Positions 32,058 to 37,694 of a DNA stretch of 37,694 bases are shown one piece after another. Origin of the DNA: Evernia prunastri (lineage: Eukaryota > Ascomycota > Lecanoromycetes > Lecanorales > Parmeliaceae); assembly GCA_003184365.1 (NCBI GenBank), contig NKYR01000213.1:1-37694 (forward strand). The letters run 5' to 3'. The translations under genes were made by a program, and so were the position numbers. Each line of letters opens with the position of its first letter. Position 1 is the stretch's first letter. Under the pieces are notes generated by a model. It searched no databases, was not told the DNA's origin, and was given only the letters and a program-made list of their open reading frames with translations.

Positions 32058-34890
32058 CTCTCATTCTGAAATCATATTATGTAGAAGAACACTATCATGT
32101 AGAAGATTAATAGCATTACATACCTAATCAATGAAGCTTATGACTAGTCTTAGTATACTTACGAAAATCTAAAACTTCTATACGAGCAGAGGCTTGATTA
32201 GATCGTCTGTAATTATATCTTTGATATTAATATAAATCATCTTCAGCTCTTTAATCTCGGTGATTAATTGTTAAATAAAATAATATTTATTTCGAATGTG
32301 TTACGGACGTACCCTAGCTGTCAGGTACAAAGGGAGTGTTTATGGCTATGTGTCAGGCACATAGAGTATTTATTGGTCATTGACACATTCTCATTATCAC
32401 ATAGGCTAGCGGGGATTCTTCCTAGTATTTAAGCGCTCTTCTCCTGTGTACATATTCGCTCTTTATCTAGTTGTCTTATTCAATTTACCCCCATTAGACT
32501 TGACTCTGGGCACGGTTCTGACAGAATGTGCTTAATACGAGAGTGATTAATAGAATTAATAGCGAGTTTTATTGCGAATTAATTGTCTGTCATAAGTTTA
32601 ATAACGATAGTATTCTCGCTCTTATATTTCATATCATGAAGTAAAGCGATTAAAAAAATAGTCTTTTTAGCTATATTCGTCTGAGCGACGTATTCGATCT
32701 TAGCAGTGAAATCGCTGACGCTTGAATTGTCAGCTGATTGAGTTATTTTAAAGTTGAAATAGTTAGTTAGACGTGACGCGAGAATTGTCTACTTAGACGA
32801 AGTCTGTTTAGTTAATCAAATCATCGCTATAACTGTTATATGATTTATATCGAATATTCAAATCGAGACTATTAGCGAGATATTTGATAATTCGCTTAGC
32901 GATATTAAAATATTTCGCTTCGAAATTGTTAGTATATTTCTCATATCTCTCAACTACATAAATTATATTCGATCGAGTTATAATTATCAGTCACTATAAT
33001 GCATTAATAAGCGATCGATATATCTCGACGTTCTTTTTATTAGTATAATAATTCTCTAAAAAGGTCTGTAAAATGCTTTTATTGTTTATAGAAATCTTGA
33101 TAAAGTAATAGTCGATTATATCAAGCTAAGAGATTAATTGTCGAGAATAGCTAATTTAATTAATAAATATAATTCGATTAAGACGATTACGAATCATCGT
33201 TATATTCAAATATTAAGAAATATCGTTTAAATGCTTTATTCTAAAGCGAAGATCGAACTTATTCTTAATCGCTTTAATTAGAGTCTTGATTCGAGCGAGA
33301 TAGAGAATATCGTCTATATAGATAGTTATAATGATTTTATTTTCGTTGATGAATATATAGTAATCGTTTTTCAAGCGAGTGAAGTCGATGAATTTCAGAA
33401 AGATTCGAAGAGTTTCGTATTATTTATGAACCAATTGCTTGAGATCGTATAAAGCTCTTCGCAATCGATATGTATAAGACTAATTATCGTTAGTAAAAGC
33501 ATATAATTGTTTAGTTTATATCTTTTTCTTTAGTAAAGACTTTAGAAAGACGATAACTACGTTCGAATACTCAATTTCGTAATCGTATATCGCTCTTAAA
33601 GCGAAAAGAATTCGTTATAACATAAACTTAATAATCTCTATATAGATCTTATTAAAATCAATATCTTTAATTTACTTAAATTCTTTAACTATTCAGCGTG
33701 CTTTATAATGTGCTATAACTCTTATTAAATCAAATTTTAATCTTATTACTTATCGCTTTGAAATTTTCTTTCTTTCTTTTAAAGATAAGTATAATTAATT
33801 CTAAAAAAATTTGATAATATAAGAGTTTAGCTCTTCGATGAAAGCGTTTATTTATTTGTCTTTATCGAAATCGCTTAGAATCTTATAGACATTAAATGAA
33901 ATAGACGATGATAAATGTATTGTAACTTTGCAAGTTCTTGCTATAAAATCTACACGCTTAATTAAACGATCATCTTTATAAAATCTCGTATAGTCGATTG
34001 AAGTCTTAGTGCGAATGCGTGTAGAAAGAATAAGAGAATTTGATATAGACGAGATAGAAGACGGAATAGTCGAATTTGAGACTAGCTTGAAGTCTAATTT
34101 ATTGTTCTCGAGAACGACGAAGACGTTTTTCGTCTGATCGTTATTATTGTCGACTGTCTCATCAAAATCAGATACGTCGACTTACTTAGAGACTAAAGTT
34201 TGATGAGAATCGATCTCGTACTCGAAGAAATCTTAAAAGACTTCGTCGTCTTTTTTCTCCATTTGTTTAGAAGAACGAGAATCGTTAAAATCAATATAAC
34301 TAGCTCGAATAGTACGTTTTTCAGCGATATCTCATATACGATATTGATTCAATCTCTCGTAGTCGAGTAGTTTACATCTAACTTCCTTGCTGTCTAGCTT
34401 TCTTCGCTTAAAATCATTATTATATATTATATATATACAGTCAAAGACGTGCAAATAAAATAAATTTGACTTGACATTATATTAAGTCTTATACGAAGTT
34501 ATTTAATCAAGTGTTTTATAGAGAGACTTATTCTTCAAATAAACAATAATATTAAAAACTTTCTCTTATAGAAATTAAGACAATTAAGTCTCTTTCAAAA
34601 TAGTTCTTATACGCTCAAATAGAATTCGAAAAATCCGTTTCGCTATTTCGTTTTAATTGAGTGTATAAAAAATAAAGGATTTTTGTTAAATATCGAATTC
34701 TTTGAGAATAGTCTGATAAGATATATCGATATAGATGCTTTTATTATCGCTATTGAATCGTTCGATAGAAGTATTTTAAGTCTTTATAAGAGTAAAGAAC
34801 TTTCGTATCTTTCGAGATAATTTGAATTTTCGCTTTAGAAAGAAGACGTAAAGCATATCGATCTTATTATATATTATAGAGATGATATCA
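32058..34890 (-). mobile_element. RIP-degraded Ty1/copia retrotransposon, 3' part
   Basis: The block is AT-rich and full of stops, but copia pol can still be read on the minus strand. At 34560-34890 there is an integrase core trace (...IAKRIFRILFERIRTIL...). At about 33290-33330 there is the reverse transcriptase active-site motif IYIDDILYLAR, the YVDD box. At about 32529-32720 there is RNase H (EYVAQTNIAKKTIFLIALLH, then a degraded TDN). At 32170-32298 the tail ends ...DDLIKPLL. Many stops sit where Gln, Arg or Trp belong. CpG remains while TpA is abundant, as RIP leaves behind. It is interrupted by a younger solo LTR (32299-32523) and cut at 34890 by the gypsy array. Confidence 0.85.
32299..32523 (+). 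mobile_element. Solo LTR with 5-bp target-site duplication
   Basis: A 225-bp unit begins TGTTACGG and ends GGTTCTGACA. It is flanked on both sides by GAATG (32294-32298 and 32524-32528), a 5-bp target-site duplication. Composition is normal, without the AT bias of its surroundings. Removing it and one GAATG restores continuity of the copia RNase H trace on the minus strand. A 60-bp exact inverted copy of its last part lies at the right window edge (37635-37694). Confidence 0.93.
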
Positions 34891-35158
34891 TGTTAGGCGC
34901 AGGCCAAGAAGGGGCAGTAGTGCATGTATCCGCCTGAGCCGCGAATGCTTGGCATACGCATGCCAAGCGATTCCTTGGCGAAGAAGCTTAAGGAGCGCAT
35001 GCCCCCGTGTTTCTAATTTTCCTTCCTTAAGAATTAGTCTTACCATCTAGATATATATACTATATATATATATATATATATATATACTCTACTAAGTTCA
35101 CATTGCTACACAACCCTAGCCTGGCTTCTATACTTCTATTATATAAGCCAGTCTAACA
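34891..35158 (+). repeat. LTR copy 1
   Basis: A 268-bp LTR beginning TGTTAGGCGCAGG and ending CAGTCTAACA. It contains the stem-loop GCTTGGCAT-acgc-ATGCCAAGC and a (TA)13 run. It abuts RIP-degraded copia integrase on its left. Confidence 0.9.
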
Positions 35159-35203
35159 ATTCTAATTCTTCTTCCCATCGAGGGGTAGTGATCCGAACTT
35201 AGT

Positions 35204-35608
35204 ATGGTGTCCACAACCCGTTCGCAGTCGCAACGTCCAGAAAACGGTGCCGAATCGTCCAACTCCCAGACAATGTCAGGAAGCAACCAACCTGAAATTG
35301 TGGAACCGGAACAACCGGGTCATATCATCGAGGAACCCGAGGGTTCGGGTGAATCTACACCAAGGTCGAAAAATGATGATGTTGAAGCAGATATAGACGA
35401 GAAGTTGGCGCAGGCCACTCGTCAGCGGGACGCTCTTATCAAAAAGCGTCAGCTTGAAAACATCAATGCAGAGATTGATGCTCTCCGACATGGTGCAANC
35501 ACAGACGTAACGCAGCAACATACAATTTTGGTATGTTGTTCGATGTTTTCCAGTAGCTCGGAAAGGACTCTTTCCCTTGTGTCCCCTCTGGGGTTTGAAG
35601 GGTTTTAA
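35204..35608 (+). pseudogene. Truncated gag-like reading frame with an ambiguous base
   Basis: The frame starts MVSTTRSQSQRPENG shortly after LTR copy 1. It gives about 98 hydrophilic residues with an acidic Pro/Glu region and a coiled coil (EKLAQATRQRDALIKKRQLE), like the N-terminus of fungal gypsy Gag. At the base N (35499) it runs into the shared 3' tail and ends at 35608. No capsid, zinc knuckle, protease or polymerase follows. The product would be a deletion artefact, not a working Gag. Confidence 0.7.
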
Positions 35609-35666
35609 TGAGCCTGTCCAGCACTGGCAATGGATTCGAGGACGAATCCTTGAAGGGAAGAGGCCA

Positions 35667-35833
35667 TGTTAGGCGCAGGCCAAGAAGGGGCAGTAGTGCA
35701 TGTATCCGCCTGAGCCGCGAATGCTTGGCATACGCATGCCAAGCGATTCCTTGGCGAAGAAGCTTAAGGAGCGCATGCCCCCGTGTTTCTAATTTTCCTT
35801 CCTTAAGAATTAGTCTTACCATCTAGATATATA

Positions 35834-35864
<31 letters not shown>

Positions 35865-35936
35865 CTCTACTAAGTTCACATTGCTACACAACCCTAGCCT
35901 GGCTTCTATACTTCTATTATATAAGCCAGTCTAACA
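35667..35936 (+). repeat. LTR copy 2
   Basis: A 270-bp copy that differs from the other two only in a (TA) run two bases longer, as far as reading by eye shows. It is shared as 3' LTR of piece 1 and 5' LTR of piece 2. Confidence 0.9.
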
Positions 35937-36246
35937 ATTCTAATTCTTCTTCCCATCGAGGGGTAGTGTACACCACGCGCCGACGTGACTCACGCCCACA
36001 ACAACAACCAACATCCGCAACAATTACAGACTCTACGTCAACTACAACTCAATGGTTGGGTTTTGTCAAGGATGCAATGCACAGACGTAACGCAGCAACA
36101 TACAATTTTGGTATGTTGTTCGATGTTTTCCAGTAGCTCGGAAAGGACTCTTTCCCTTGTGTCCCCTCTGGGGTTTGAAGGGTTTTAATGAGCCTGTCCA
36201 GCACTGGCAATGGATTCGAGGACGAATCCTTGAAGGGAAGAGGCCA

Positions 36247-36514
36247 TGTTAGGCGCAGGCCAAGAAGGGGCAGTAGTGCATGTATCCGCCTGAGCCGCGA
36301 ATGCTTGGCATACGCATGCCAAGCGATTCCTTGGCGAAGAAGCTTAAGGAGCGCATGCCCCCGTGTTTCTAATTTTCCTTCCTTAAGAATTAGTCTTACC
36401 ATCTAGATATATATACTATATATATATATATATATATATATACTCTACTAAGTTCACATTGCTACACAACCCTAGCCTGGCTTCTATACTTCTATTATAT
36501 AAGCCAGTCTAACA
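36247..36514 (+). repeat. LTR copy 3
   Basis: A 268-bp copy with the same start, stem-loop, (TA) run and end as copy 1. It abuts a RIP-degraded Ty3/gypsy RNase H on its right, a different element from that flanking copy 1. Confidence 0.9.
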
Positions 36515-37132
36515 TTATTCTCGTTTTTGTAATTTGAATATCTTAATAAAGCGTCGATTAAATTTATTTTATTCGATCTATACGTGATAAAGAAATCAAA
36601 TATTAATAACTTTATAATTTATCTAATCTATCGTCTATTTAGATTAATTAATCTTATAAAATATTTAAGTAATTTTATAAAATAAAACCTTTTTTTAAGA
36701 TAATAACGTTAGTGTTTAAACGTCGTTACGATAACGAATAACTTTTAATTATACGTCTCGTAATTTCGCTTAATATCAATTATTTTTCTAAAGTAAAAAG
36801 TTATTAAATATTATTATTTATTATTTTTTTAAAATTATATTAAAATATTAATTAAGATAAAATTCGAAGAGTCTATTTTTATTTTAATTAATAATTTCGA
36901 ATTAAAATAGTATAAGAGAGATATCTATATAAAGATTACGCGAAGATTATAAAACGTCTTTTTAATTTCAACGTTTTAATTAAAAGATTTCATTTTAATT
37001 TTCTTTATATTATTCTTTAATAAGTTTATAAATAATTTAATAATTTAAAGATAATAATAAATAAATCTTTAATAGAAGTTTATAAAGTTTAGAAAAATTT
37101 AAATCTTATAATAGAATTTTAATCTCGACTAC
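36515..37132 (-). mobile_element. RIP-degraded Ty3/gypsy fragment (RNase H region)
   Basis: This is among the most AT-rich stretches in the window. On the minus strand a gypsy RNase H is still readable, first as IDSSNFILINIL and NYETYN-KLFVIVTTFKH-RYYL, which match the DASDFAIGAVLSQ and NYEIHDKELLAIV...WRHYL blocks. It ends in FDFFITYRSNKINLIDALLR, the YRPGKxNxADALSR block. Stops replace Gln and Trp codons. The fragment is cut at 36515 by LTR copy 3 and near 37133 by an LTR-like unit. Confidence 0.75.
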
Positions 37133-37285
37133 TGTCAAGATTATGTGGTAGGACACTTAGTTGTATTAACTATGGAGTGCTATGGTACAAAGGGCGACCT
37201 ATGTAGGGCCGGTGCCAAGGCCGGCCTTGGCCCGGTCTTTAGCCGGGCCGAGGCCTTGGCAGTCCTCTACCCTACAATTTCAACA
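37133..37285 (-). repeat. LTR-like unit with GC hairpins
   Basis: On the minus strand it starts TGTTGAAATTG and ends AATCTTGACA (153 bp, TG...CA ends), preceded by a purine-rich tract GAAGGGGAG. It contains the perfect 18-bp palindrome at 37214-37231 and a 7-bp stem (GGCCCGG with CCGGGCC) at 37229-37249. It does not match the LTR at the window edge, so the pairing of these ends is unclear. Confidence 0.4.
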
Positions 37286-37634
37286 CTCCCCTTCGCCCGC
37301 ATGCTCCAAGCGCCGGGTTACCAAAGTGAGCCTAGTGCAAGGTAGCCAAAGTGAGACTAGCGCCGGATAGCTAGGGTGATCCCCCACCCCCTACACCCCC
37401 CTAGAGGCGATTTTGAAATCCACGAGTTTCAACGCTCGCGAAGTCCGAAACCTCAAACAGGCTAGTGCGAAATCCGGGTGGCAAAGGTTAAGTGGCCGAA
37501 ATCCTGAATAGTGGCAAGTTGCCGACCAAAACGAGAGCATGGATGGCTCCCCTGGAGCTATGGTGTTAGCGGTCAGTCTTTGGCCTTCAGAGGGTGCTCC
37601 GGGGCTGCTTCCACCCCGAGGGCATCGCGGAAAG
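37286..37634 (-). other. Retrotransposon-like internal sequence, non-coding
   Basis: 349 bp of normal composition between the LTR-like unit and the LTR at the window edge. No protein frame is evident. It could be the leader of a copia-type element oriented on the minus strand. Confidence 0.35.
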
Positions 37635-37694
37635 TGTCAGAACCGTGCCCAGAGTCAAGTCTAATGGGGGTAAATTGAATAAGACAACTAGATA
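37635..37694 (-). mobile_element. Edge-truncated LTR, inverted copy of the 32299-32523 family
   Basis: These last 60 bases are the exact reverse complement of 32464-32523, the end of the solo LTR. The rest of this LTR lies beyond the window. The inner flank is not GAATG, so this is a separate insertion. Confidence 0.93.

Larger units (their letters stand above)
34891..36514 (+). mobile_element. Tandem three-LTR array of a deleted gypsy-type retrotransposon
   Basis: Order is LTR (34891-35158), internal piece 1 (35159-35666), LTR (35667-35936), internal piece 2 (35937-36246), LTR (36247-36514). Both internal pieces start with the same 32 bp after the LTR. Both end with the same 167-bp tail (35500-35666 and 36080-36246), including a purine-rich tract GAAGGGAAGAGG just before the next LTR. 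Their middles are different remnants, so each is a separate deletion derivative. Gypsy type is inferred from the LTR and tail style and the gag-like N-terminus; no reverse transcriptase remains. There is no target-site duplication (left flank TATCA, right flank TTATT). Confidence 0.85.

Noticed and set aside
35463..36402. Repeated minus-strand frames of 117-119 residues over LTR copies
   Set aside because: They are antisense readings of the LTR and tail sequence, repeated because the DNA is repeated, with no protein similarity.

Overview
The window reads as nuclear DNA of a filamentous ascomycete (Pezizomycotina). It has many short GT-AG introns of about 45-100 nt, a standard set of single-copy fungal housekeeping genes, a Chs7-family membrane protein, and AT-rich blocks holding decayed retrotransposons with the TpA-rich, stop-ridden look of repeat-induced point mutation (RIP). 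I cannot name the species. All gene models below were spliced by eye from protein-family conservation and reading-frame continuity. Exon joins are in frame unless I say otherwise.

Left part (1-9.1 kb): a gene-free edge opening with a perfect 37-bp fold-back repeat; a Rab11/Ypt3 GTPase (+) with a 13-nt micro-exon; a probable mitochondrial protein of unknown function (-) with a CACGTG/TGACGTAA cluster upstream; a decayed unidentified gene (+, about 5.0-6.5 kb); and the protein O-mannosyltransferase Pmt2 (-).

Middle part (9.8-31.8 kb): an MFS sugar transporter with a long N-terminal extension (-), a Chs7-family chaperone-like membrane protein (+, seven exons), the TFIIH subunit Ssl1 (+), an Abp2-type ARS-binding protein (-), the NatC subunit Mak10/Naa35 (-, ten exons), mitochondrial ATP synthase subunit epsilon Atp15 (-, three tiny exons), ubiquinol-cytochrome c reductase core protein 2 Qcr2 (-), RNA polymerase III subunit Rpc82 (+) and a peroxisomal adenine-nucleotide-type carrier (+). 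Two nuclear respiratory-chain genes (ATP15, QCR2) lie side by side. QCR2 and RPC82 diverge from a 295-bp promoter that holds a perfect palindrome with CCAAT boxes on both strands.

Right part (31.8-37.7 kb): a nested retrotransposon block. An old Ty1/copia element (minus strand, RNase H, reverse transcriptase and integrase traces) is heavily RIP-like. A clean 225-bp solo LTR with 5-bp target-site duplications sits inside its RNase H. Next comes a clean three-LTR tandem array of a deleted gypsy-type element, with an ambiguous base N at one internal breakpoint. On the other side of the array lies a different old element, a RIP-like Ty3/gypsy RNase H. The window ends inside an inverted copy of the solo-LTR family.

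I saw no CRISPR array, no operon-like system and no convincing tRNA or rRNA gene. The most interesting signals are the nested and tandem LTR structure, the micro-exons, the palindromic CCAAT promoter and the unidentified relic gene.
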